A model generated the notes under the pieces. The model worked only from the letters and a program-made list of their open reading frames with translations, searched no databases and was not told the origin of the DNA. From Aequorivita capsosiphonis DSM 23843 (GTDB taxonomy: Bacteria; Bacteroidota; Bacteroidia; Flavobacteriales; Flavobacteriaceae), in assembly GCF_000429125.1 (NCBI RefSeq), contig NZ_AUBG01000006.1, forward strand, positions 124,001 through 188,000: a stretch of DNA of 64,000 nt. The letters are read 5' to 3'. Numbering within the stretch: position 1 is the first letter of the stretch; each line of letters begins with the position of its first letter. Shown here piece by piece: positions 25,110 to 32,761 of the stretch. The translations under genes and the position numbers were made by a program.

Positions 25110-27143
25110 TTAGGTGGTTGGGGGGACTAATCCCGCACGTTTTAAAAGTGCTTCTGGATCTGGTTCTTGTCCGCGGAATTGAGTATAAAGTTCCATTGGT
25201 TCCTGAGTTCCACCTTGTGAAAGCACAAATTTTTTAAATTTGTCTGCCACGGTTTTGTTGAAAATTCCTTCCTCTTGAAAATATGCAAATGCATCTGCAT
25301 CCAACACTTCAGCCCATTTATAGCTATAATATCCTGCCGAATAACCCCCTTGAAATATATGTGAAAACGAAGTACTCATGCAATTCCATTTCACATCTGG
25401 GTAAAGTTGGGTGTCGTCAAAGGCAGCAACTTCAAAAGCTTTTACATCTGTTATTCCTGAAGGATCTTGGCCGTGCCAAGCCATATCCAATAATCCAAAG
25501 CTCAGTTGGCGTAGCGTTGCCATTCCTTCATGAAAAGTAGCGGATTCCTTAATTTTTTCAATGTATTCCATCGGAATAACTTCTCCGGTTTTATAATGTT
25601 TGGCGAAGAGTTCCAAACTTTCCTTTTCATAACACCAGTTTTCTAAAATCTGACTTGGTAATTCCACAAAATCCCAATATACGCTTGTGCCAGAAAGGCT
25701 AGGGTAGTGAGTGTTTGCCAACATCCCATGTAGCGCGTGGCCAAATTCGTGAAACAAGGTTGTTACTTCATTAAAGGTTAGAAGTGAAGGCTTACTCGCT
25801 GTAGGTTTTGTGAAATTACAAACTATGGAAATATGTGGTCGATCGTTTTTACCTTCCTTTATTTGCTGAGGTTTATAAACAGTCATCCAAGCTCCATTTC
25901 GTTTTCCAGCTCTTGGGTGGAAGTCGCCATAAAAGATAGCAACCAATTCCCCGTCATTATCTTTAACTTCGTAGGTTTTTACGTCTTTGTGATATTTATC
26001 GATGTTTTGTACTTCTTCAAAATGAAGTCCGTAAAGCCTTTCAGCAACGGTGAAAACCCCTTGAATAACATTCTTTAATTCAAAATAAGGCTTTAGCTTT
26101 TCATCATCTAGATTGAAGCGCTTTTGTTTTAGTTTTTCGGAATAATAAGCACCATCCCATTTCTCTAAGTGATCGATACCATCTAGTTCTTTTGCAAAAG
26201 CCGTTAATTCTTCAAACTCTTTTTGTGCGGCTGGTTTTGCTTTTTCAAGCAGTTCATTTAAAAATGATTTTACTTTTTCAGGAGTTTCGGCCATCCGTTC
26301 TTCAAGAACAAAATGGGCGTGACTTTTATAGCCTAACAACACAGCACGTTTGTGACGTAGATTTGCAATCTGCAACACATTTTTCTGGTTGTCTAATTTA
26401 TCATTGTGAAAACCCTTGGCGCCAAATGCAATGGCCAATTTTCGGCGAAGTTCACGATTGTCCGCATAAGTAAGGAACGGCACATAACTTGGGTGATCCA
26501 AAGTAAAAACCCAACCTTCTTCTCTTCCGTGTTCTTTAGCCGTTTGTTCGGCAGCTTCAATTACTCCTTCGGGAAGACCCGAAAGATCTTCTAAATCTGT
26601 AATATAAAGCTCATATTTATTAGTTTCCGCCAGAACATTCTCGCCAAACTTAAGACTGAGTTTAGAAAGTTCAGTGTCTATTTTGCGCAACTCCGTTTTC
26701 TTTTCTTCGGAAAGGTTTGCGCCGTTTCTTGAAAAGGACTTGTATTTTTTATCGAGCAGCATGTGCTGTTCTTCGGAAAGATCTAGTTCGTCTTTTTGGG
26801 TATAAACGGTTTTTATTCTTTCGAATAAAGCTTCGTTCAGCAACATGTCGTTACTAAATTCTGTAAGCAATGGTGAAACCTCCTGTGCTATTGCTTGAAT
26901 TTCATCATTGGTTTCCGCAGAGTTTAAATTGAAGAAAATGCTAGTTGCCCTTGCTAGTTTTTCTCCTGTGTTTTCTAAAGCCTCTATCGTATTTTTAAAA
27001 GTTGGTGCTTCAGAATTTGAAGTGATTTTATCTATTTCGGTCTTTGTTATCGTAATCAGTGTGCTGATTGCCGGAAGAAAATGTTTGTTTTCTATTTGGG
27101 AAAATGGGGCTGTATTGTATTTTTCGAAAAGTGGATTGTTCAT
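25110..27143 (-). CDS. M3-family metallopeptidase (oligopeptidase A/Dcp type)
   Basis: 677 residues from the ATG at 27143, with an alternative ATG six bases upstream. The protein is all-helical with the M3 zinc motif in FHEFGHALHGM (His at about residues 465 and 469), followed by the third ligand Glu in the expected downstream region, and the M3 signature YYSYKWAEVLDADAF near the C-terminus. No signal peptide: a cytoplasmic enzyme that trims short oligopeptides. It lies between purE and the M28 peptidase gene, in a separate transcription unit. Confidence 0.92.
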   Translation of the reverse strand: MNNPLFEKYNTAPFSQIENKHFLPAISTLITITKTEIDKITSNSEAPTFKNTIEALENTGEKLARATSIFFNLNSAETNDEIQAIAQEVSPLLTEFSNDMLLNEALFERIKTVYTQKDELDLSEEQHMLLDKKYKSFSRNGANLSEEKKTELRKIDTELSKLSLKFGENVLAETNKYELYITDLEDLSGLPEGVIEAAEQTAKEHGREEGWVFTLDHPSYVPFLTYADNRELRRKLAIAFGAKGFHNDKLDNQKNVLQIANLRHKRAVLLGYKSHAHFVLEERMAETPEKVKSFLNELLEKAKPAAQKEFEELTAFAKELDGIDHLEKWDGAYYSEKLKQKRFNLDDEKLKPYFELKNVIQGVFTVAERLYGLHFEEVQNIDKYHKDVKTYEVKDNDGELVAIFYGDFHPRAGKRNGAWMTVYKPQQIKEGKNDRPHISIVCNFTKPTASKPSLLTFNEVTTLFHEFGHALHGMLANTHYPSLSGTSVYWDFVELPSQILENWCYEKESLELFAKHYKTGEVIPMEYIEKIKESATFHEGMATLRQLSFGLLDMAWHGQDPSGITDVKAFEVAAFDDTQLYPDVKWNCMSTSFSHIFQGGYSAGYYSYKWAEVLDADAFAYFQEEGIFNKTVADKFKKFVLSQGGTQEPMELYTQFRGQEPDPEALLKRAGLVPPTT

Positions 27144-27248
27144 TATCAAGTGTAATTTTTAGCCCGCTGATTACGCAGATTTTCGCAGAAAATATATGGA
27201 ATAAAAGTCTGCGAAAATCTGAGAGATCTGCGGGAAACTTTTTTGAAA

Positions 27249-27734
27249 CTATTTGTTTAATTCTTTTGAAGCGGCTTCAACCTTAATCTTCAATTCTTCT
27301 TTATAGGCGATAATTCTATCTAAAACAGCTTTATCAGAAGCTCCTAGAATTTGCGCGGCCAAGATACCAGCATTTTTTGCACCGTTAAGTGCTACTGTTG
27401 CAACAGGAACACCGCCTGGCATCTGTAAAATTGAAAGCACGCTATCCCAGCCATCTATAGAATTGCTGGATTTTACAGGAACGCCAATTACGGGCAATGG
27501 CGAAAGCGAAGCGATCATCCCAGGAAGGTGTGCCGCGCCACCTGCTCCAGCAATGATTACTGAAATTCCGCGGGTATGGGCGTTTTTCCCGTAATCAAAA
27601 AGTTTGTCGGGGGTTCGGTGGGCAGAAACGATGTCTATTTCCACTTCAATATTAAATTCTTTTAAGATGTCTACCGCGTCCTGCATTACTGGCAGGTCGC
27701 TGGTGCTTCCCATTATTATTGCTACTTTGTTCAT
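27249..27734 (-). CDS. purE: N5-carboxyaminoimidazole ribonucleotide mutase
   Basis: 161 residues from the ATG at 27734; a longer reading to 27776 is rejected because the family begins at NKVAIIMGS. PurE converts N5-CAIR to CAIR in purine synthesis. Conserved GSTSDLPVM at residues 9-17, SAHRTPD and IAGAGGAAHLPG form the active site, and PVIGVPVKS is typical of class I PurE. Its partner purK is 1.1 kb upstream on the same strand, but a RhuM-Fic gene stands between them. The upstream gap has an AAATTCC-rich segment. Confidence 0.94.
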   Translation of the reverse strand: MNKVAIIMGSTSDLPVMQDAVDILKEFNIEVEIDIVSAHRTPDKLFDYGKNAHTRGISVIIAGAGGAAHLPGMIASLSPLPVIGVPVKSSNSIDGWDSVLSILQMPGGVPVATVALNGAKNAGILAAQILGASDKAVLDRIIAYKEELKIKVEAASKELNK

Positions 27735-27795
27735 AAATTCCAAATTTTTAAATTCCAAATTCCAAAAGATGGACATTTGAATTTGTGTCTACTTG

Positions 27796-28710
27796 TTATT
27801 CTTTAGTATTCATTAAATTAATGATTACGTTAATCATCATTTCCTTTTCCGCGGGATTGCTTTCGGCAATCATCAAAGTTAAGGCAACTAGTGTATTGTT
27901 TGTTATCTTTTTTGATCCGTCTTCATTGTAAAGAAAGTTGTTTTTTGCTAAGTACCAAACAAACAGCCATGCGGCAATCCGTTTGTTTCCATCTGTAAAT
28001 GAATGATTTTTAACTACTAAATACAGTAGGTTAGCAGATTTTTCTTCTAAACTTGGATAGAGGTCTTTATTATCAAATGTTTGATCTATTACAGCAATGG
28101 AGCTTTTAAACGATTGGTCTTTTTCATTTCCAAATAAACTGGAGCCGCCAAATTTTATTCTTAACTTTTCAATTGCCTTTATTGCTTCGTCATAGTCAAT
28201 GCTGAATGTTACTTCTCTGTCTGTAACTGTTTTTAATAGTTTTTGATGGTCATAATCATCCAATATGTCTAGTGCTCTGGAATAGTCAGAAAGTACTTCC
28301 ATCAAACCTTGCGCTTCGTCTGTATTAGATATTTGTTTCGATGCGCGTTTTACTAGCTGAATTGTTTGTTGGAGTTGTTTAAGACGTTTCTCGTTTATCG
28401 AATAACCTTTAATGAGATGATCCTTTAGTTTGTTTGTAGCCCAAATCCTGAATTGGGTTCCTTTTTTGGAATTTACTCGGTAACCAACTGAAATGATTAC
28501 ATCTAGATTGAAAAACTCAACTTGATATGTTTTCCCGTCAGAAGCAGTTGTTGCATTTTTTGCAACAACTGAACTTCTTTCAAGCTCACCTTCTTTAAAA
28601 ACATTCTTAATGTGTCTTGATATTACTGATTTATCTTTATCAAATAAAATCGAAATTTGATTTAAGGAAAGCCAAACTGTTTCCTCGTCCAATTTTACTT
28701 GAACGTCCAA
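27796..28710 (-). CDS. RhuM-family protein with C-terminal Fic/Doc domain
   Basis: At least 304 residues. The N-terminal 110 residues match the RhuM (virulence RhuM) family: VWLSLNQISILFDKDKSVIS and SVGYRVNSKKGTQFRIWATN. The C-terminus has a Fic/Doc motif HSFTDGNKRIAAWLF (near residues 237-251), with Lys in place of the second Gly-Arg pattern, as in Doc kinases rather than canonical AMPylators. A TTG at 28710 is the first usual start, but the frame upstream encodes NIIIYKTDDGL, conserved in RhuM proteins, so translation probably begins near an ATT at 28764. Such fusions are toxin-like; no separate antitoxin is adjacent. Confidence 0.8.
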   Translation of the reverse strand: MDVQVKLDEETVWLSLNQISILFDKDKSVISRHIKNVFKEGELERSSVVAKNATTASDGKTYQVEFFNLDVIISVGYRVNSKKGTQFRIWATNKLKDHLIKGYSINEKRLKQLQQTIQLVKRASKQISNTDEAQGLMEVLSDYSRALDILDDYDHQKLLKTVTDREVTFSIDYDEAIKAIEKLRIKFGGSSLFGNEKDQSFKSSIAVIDQTFDNKDLYPSLEEKSANLLYLVVKNHSFTDGNKRIAAWLFVWYLAKNNFLYNEDGSKKITNNTLVALTLMIAESNPAEKEMMINVIINLMNTKE

Positions 28711-28827
28711 AAGACCATCGTCGGTCTTATAAATAATGATATTTGAAGTGTTGTTACTGATAATATATGTTTTTTGAACTTGGCATAAATTCCGCCAAGT
28801 TGCATTTCCCTCTTTGGGAGATAGAGG

Positions 28828-29982
28828 CTATGAGGCTATAACCTCAATCGTCTTCTTTACCAGCTCCGCAATTTTTCGTGCTTTGTCCAAGTCTTTGTTT
28901 ACTATGGTCACATGCCCCATCTTTCTAAAAGGTCGCGTTTCTTTTTTGCCATAAATGTGCGGTGTTACGCCTTCCATGGCTAATATTTTTTCTATATTTT
29001 TATAGACCACTTGTCCAGTGTGTCCTTCTGCACCCACAAGGTTGACCATAATCCCGCCCACTTTGCTTTCTGTGTTTCCTAATGGCAAATCTAAAATGGC
29101 TCGTATCTGTTGTTCAAATTGGTTGGTATAGCTGGCTTCAATGCTGTAATGACCGCTGTTATGAGGTCTAGGTGCTACTTCGTTTACTAGAATTTCATCG
29201 TCTTCGGTTTGGAACATTTCTACGGCTAAAAGCCCTACGTGCTGAAAAGCTTCGGATACTTTAGTTGCTAAAGCTCTTGCTTTGTTGGCAACGGCATCGT
29301 CTATTCTTGCAGGGCAGATTACGTACTCTACCTGATTGGCTTCGGGATGAAATTCCATTTCTACAACGGGATATGTTTTCACTTCCCCGGAAGGATTTCG
29401 CGCAACAATTACTGCCAATTCGTTTTTGAAAGGAATCAGTTTTTCAGCAATACAAGAACCTTCTGAAAGTGGGATTACATCTTCTTCAGTCCTAATCATG
29501 CTAACGCCTTTCCCATCATAACCACCAGTGCAGCTTTTCCAAACAAAAGGGAAATGTAGCTCCTTGCGTACAATCGCTTCGTTTAAATCGTTTTTATCTT
29601 TGTAAACTTTAAAGGGAGAGGTTGGGATTTTATGTACTTTGTAAAACTGTTTCTGTACACCTTTATCTTGAATGTTTCGCAAGGTAGCAGCGCTTGGATA
29701 TACTTTTACGCCTTCGTTTTCCAACTTTTCTAATGCTTCAATATTTACACCTTCAATTTCAAAAGTAAGTACATCTACTTTTTTTCCGAAGTTATAAACA
29801 GTTTCGAAATCCATTAAATCCCCTTGCTCAAAATAATCTGTGGCTATTCGGCAGGGTGCTTCGGCACTGGGATCTAGAACGTGTGTACGAATGTCCCATT
29901 TGCGGGTTTCATAAAGCATCATTTTGCCCAATTGTCCGCCGCCAAGAATGCCGAGGGTGAAGTTGGTGGAGAAGTAGTTCAT
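28828..29982 (-). CDS. purK: 5-(carboxyamino)imidazole ribonucleotide synthase
   Basis: 384 residues, ATP-grasp fold. PurK uses ATP and bicarbonate to carboxylate AIR, giving N5-CAIR, the substrate of PurE. Visible: the N-terminal LGILGGGQLGKMM (residues 9-21), VWKSCTGGYDGKGVSMI for ATP binding, and EVAPRPHNSGHYSIEAS near residues 265-282, the PurK signature. It is preceded by a 190 nt leader with nested inverted repeats and a promoter at 30181-30188. The stop codon lies about 65 bp before the probable start of the RhuM-Fic gene. Confidence 0.95.
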   Translation of the reverse strand: MNYFSTNFTLGILGGGQLGKMMLYETRKWDIRTHVLDPSAEAPCRIATDYFEQGDLMDFETVYNFGKKVDVLTFEIEGVNIEALEKLENEGVKVYPSAATLRNIQDKGVQKQFYKVHKIPTSPFKVYKDKNDLNEAIVRKELHFPFVWKSCTGGYDGKGVSMIRTEEDVIPLSEGSCIAEKLIPFKNELAVIVARNPSGEVKTYPVVEMEFHPEANQVEYVICPARIDDAVANKARALATKVSEAFQHVGLLAVEMFQTEDDEILVNEVAPRPHNSGHYSIEASYTNQFEQQIRAILDLPLGNTESKVGGIMVNLVGAEGHTGQVVYKNIEKILAMEGVTPHIYGKKETRPFRKMGHVTIVNKDLDKARKIAELVKKTIEVIAS

Positions 29983-30020
29983 TGGTTATTAATTATTAAC
30001 TATTGTTATTATTATCCGTG

Positions 30021-30156
30021 GTGCATTTTGAACATTTCATCGATTTTTACCCTAACCCTAAAGGGAATATGGATGAAATTTCAAGTTCTTCCTTTAGGAT
30101 AAGAGGCAAAAAACTTGAAATTTTACCAAAATTGAATGATATTCATCAAAATGCAC
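30021..30156 (-). promoter_or_regulatory. Nested inverted repeats in the predicted purK leader
   Basis: The outer arms GTGCATTTTGA (30021-30031) and TCAAAATGCAC (30146-30156) are perfectly complementary, with weaker pairing continuing inward. The inner arms AAATTTCAAGTT (30076-30087) and AACTTGAAATTT (30112-30123) are perfect over 12 bp. CCTAAAGG (30056-30063) can pair with CCTTTAGG (30091-30098), which competes with the inner stem. It lies between the promoter at 30181-30188 and purK. It may be a structured leader or just an inserted palindromic element. Confidence 0.5.
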
Positions 30157-30180
30157 AATAGGTTGTTATTTTCTATTTTG

Positions 30181-30188
30181 CAAAGATA
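30181..30188 (-). promoter_or_regulatory. Candidate -7 box for purK
   Basis: On the minus strand this reads TATCTTTG, matching TAnnTTTG. It would start a leader of about 190 nt containing the inverted repeats at 30021-30156. Confidence 0.45.
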
Positions 30189-30200
30189 GTTATTTCGTTA

Positions 30201-30229
30201 CTTGGAGTCTGTTCAGTATAATACTTTTG
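30201..30229 (+). promoter_or_regulatory. Candidate divergent promoter upstream of the GNAT gene
   Basis: CTTG at 30201-30204, a 17-base spacer, then TACTTTTG at 30222-30229, matching TAnnTTTG. The nearest plus-strand gene starts at 30471. The DNA between is AT-rich, with low-complexity CTCAAATCTC-type text at 30425-30462, and shows no gene. Confidence 0.4.
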
Positions 30230-30470
30230 TGATGGATTAATTGTCCAGTTTCAGAAGTCAGTAATTTTATTCATTTGTAGGTGAAATGGTTCTGTATTTT
30301 TAAATTAGCTTGCTGGATTTTGAAAGAAAACAGATGCTTTGAAATTTATAAAAGTAGAAAGTAGAAATTCAAAAATAGAAAATAGAACTGGGAATCACTT
30401 TTTAAAACTATTTTTGTCGTACGTCTCAAGACTCACATCTCAAATCTCCCTTCTCAAATCTCTTAAAAAA

Positions 30471-31010
30471 ATGAAAATTCACATAGAAACAGATCGCCTG
30501 CTATTGCGCGATTTAATAGCTGAAGATGCTCAAGCCATGTTTGAAATGGACTCAGACGCTGAAGTGCATACTTTTCTGGGAAACAATCCGATTGCTTCTT
30601 TAGACGAAGCTAAAATAAATATAGCCTTTATTCAAAAACAATATATTGAAAATGGAATTGGTAGATGGGCAGTTGTTGAAAAGGAAAGCGGTGAGTTTAT
30701 TGGGTGGAGTGGGTTTAAGTTTGTGACCGATGTTGTAAATGAAAGAACCGGATACTATGATCTGGGATATCGATTTCTGAAAAAATACTGGGGAAAAGGA
30801 TATGCTTCAGAAACTGCAATCGCTTCCTTAAATCACGGATTTACAAAATTAGATTTTAAAGAAATCGTAGGTATTGCTGATGTTTCGCATATAGCTTCAA
30901 ACTCAATATTGAAAAAAGTGGGGCTTATTAAAAGAAATGAATTTGAATATGATGGAACGCTTCATAATTTTTATTCGTTGACTAGAGAAGAATGGGAGAA
31001 TGAAAAATAA
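30471..31010 (+). CDS. GNAT family N-acetyltransferase (RimJ/RimL-like)
   Basis: 179 residues from the ATG at 30471, chosen because the family begins at IETDRLLLRDL; the frame is open further upstream but looks noncoding. Conserved parts: ETDRLLLRDL near the N-terminus, LGYRFLKKYWGKGYASETAI (the acetyl-CoA pyrophosphate loop, with GKGYAS) and NSILKKVGLIKR near the end. It transfers an acetyl group from acetyl-CoA to an amine, possibly a protein N-terminus or a small molecule. It is convergent with the next gene, 29 bp away. Confidence 0.88.
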   Translation: MKIHIETDRLLLRDLIAEDAQAMFEMDSDAEVHTFLGNNPIASLDEAKINIAFIQKQYIENGIGRWAVVEKESGEFIGWSGFKFVTDVVNERTGYYDLGYRFLKKYWGKGYASETAIASLNHGFTKLDFKEIVGIADVSHIASNSILKKVGLIKRNEFEYDGTLHNFYSLTREEWENEK

Positions 31011-31039
31011 AATGCAATTTGAAAAGATTTATTCCTATG

Positions 31040-32755
31040 TCAATCCCGAAATTTGAAGCTGTATACTTGCTCATTAGTAGTTTGACCTTCTTTCAAAATG
31101 CTCAGAGGACTTCCTGTCGATTCGTGATATTGATAAATGGTAGTATTTTTTAAATTTCCACTTTCTAGATATTTTATTTCTTCGAGTCTATTTTTAGCAT
31201 CGTAGGTAAAAAAATATTGATGTCTATTACTGTCAAAATAGCTTTCCAATATTTTTCCATCATCGTCAGTCAATAGCTCTACAGAACCATTTTTCATGGC
31301 TTTAACTCCAACAACTCTTTCTTCTGAATCATAAATTAAACAATGACTATTTCCACAAGCCATATTTTCTGAATTATGACGACCATTGATACGCTCGGAA
31401 ATGTCACCCACAAGATTAAATGAAATGTCATAGCGATACTTGTCGTTATAGATAAGATGATGTTGTCGGATTTTTAAATCAGTCTGTTTGTAAGAGTCGT
31501 ATGGATTTCCTTGTTTTTCAAGTTCGATCATTTCTGAATAAATCAATTCCTGGTTTTTGTAATAATAAAGAGTCAGGTTTTTCCGATATCCAGTAGTTGT
31601 CACACTTTCTAATTCTTGAAAATCAGTGTATGTAAATTTTTCTTCGGAATGTATTTCTCCCTTAGAATCTCTATTTTCAATTAAGTGAATACTCTCATCT
31701 TCATTAAAAAGAAATATTTTGGAACCTTGAAATCTCTTTTCTTTATCAGAAATTTGAAAATTATCAATTTTCATTTCATAGATTTTTTTGTCGAAATCAA
31801 ATAGTTTTAAAATCGTTAATTCCTCCGGACCAGATTTAAATTTGTCCAAATATATTTGTTCGTCCGCCAGTCTATCCTTGGTGGTTTTTGATGCGGGTTT
31901 TAAATTCTGAGAAAAGTATTTTTTGAATTTCGGAAACTGTGCGATAAAACTTTCCAAATCCTTGTCTTTTAATAAAAACCGAAATGATTGTCCATCCAAA
32001 ATTTTTGAAGACTCAGAATAATCTGGGAATTCAAGCATTACGCCAGCAGTATAAGGAAAAATAATAGCTTCGGAATAGTCTATCTTTTTGGAGAATAAAG
32101 AGTCAGCTTGAATCGGATTATGAATTTTCGCGACATCATTCATTTCCAGTTTTTCGGTTTGCAGCAAATAGATTTTTTGGAATTCTGAAATACTAAGCGT
32201 TTCCAGTATTTTTTGTTGTTCTTTATTAGGTTTTATATCAATATTTTCAATGGAACCTGTATTTATATTTGCGCTATAAAAATACCTTGCAACAAGTTTT
32301 TTAGAAGTTCTAGAATTGGATTGATCCCTTGATTCAAAATGATACTCCAACGCATAAATCGCAAAATCGTTGACTACGCTGAGTAACTTTATCTTCAAAT
32401 TTTGAAAAACGGGCTCTCCGTACTCATTTTCTTTGCGGTAATTGATAGCGATATCCTTAGTAACCTGGAGTTGTTTCTTAATGTTGGCGTTTATTTCAAA
32501 GAATGAAACTGCATTTTCAATTCTTTCTAATGCTATTTTTTTAAGTTCCGTATCAATTTTTTCCCAATCCTTATTTCCATCTTTCAATTTGTCGTGATTA
32601 CCTTCTATTTCAGATGGCAGATAATCTTTGTCGAATTTTTCTTTTAAAACATAGGAAGAAACCTCGTAGCTTTTATTTTTAAAAATATCTAATATCTGTG
32701 CAGATCCAATTTGAAAGACAAAAAATGCAAGAATAAGAAGAAATTGTTTTTGCAT
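31040..32755 (-). CDS. Secreted protein of unknown function, paired with a YwqK-type protein
   Basis: 571 residues; not recognised. A signal peptide (MQKQFLLILAFFVFQIGSAQ) predicts export. The first half is charged and Lys-rich. The second half (about 330-560) is a run of beta-strand segments with Tyr/Asp-Gly turns such as LIYDSEERVVGVKAMKNGS and YFFTYDAKNRLEEIKYLESG, reminiscent of YD-type or MORN-like repeats. There is no lipobox and no T9SS domain. It begins 6 bp after the stop of the large YwqK-like gene on the same strand, so they form an operon and probably act together. Confidence 0.65.
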   Translation of the reverse strand: MQKQFLLILAFFVFQIGSAQILDIFKNKSYEVSSYVLKEKFDKDYLPSEIEGNHDKLKDGNKDWEKIDTELKKIALERIENAVSFFEINANIKKQLQVTKDIAINYRKENEYGEPVFQNLKIKLLSVVNDFAIYALEYHFESRDQSNSRTSKKLVARYFYSANINTGSIENIDIKPNKEQQKILETLSISEFQKIYLLQTEKLEMNDVAKIHNPIQADSLFSKKIDYSEAIIFPYTAGVMLEFPDYSESSKILDGQSFRFLLKDKDLESFIAQFPKFKKYFSQNLKPASKTTKDRLADEQIYLDKFKSGPEELTILKLFDFDKKIYEMKIDNFQISDKEKRFQGSKIFLFNEDESIHLIENRDSKGEIHSEEKFTYTDFQELESVTTTGYRKNLTLYYYKNQELIYSEMIELEKQGNPYDSYKQTDLKIRQHHLIYNDKYRYDISFNLVGDISERINGRHNSENMACGNSHCLIYDSEERVVGVKAMKNGSVELLTDDDGKILESYFDSNRHQYFFTYDAKNRLEEIKYLESGNLKNTTIYQYHESTGSPLSILKEGQTTNEQVYSFKFRD

Positions 32756-32761
32756 AGTTGC

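Noticed and set aside
30047-30060. Telomere-like CCCTAACCCTA text
   Set aside because: Only two units, and it is part of the inverted-repeat region near purK; no sign of a replicon end.
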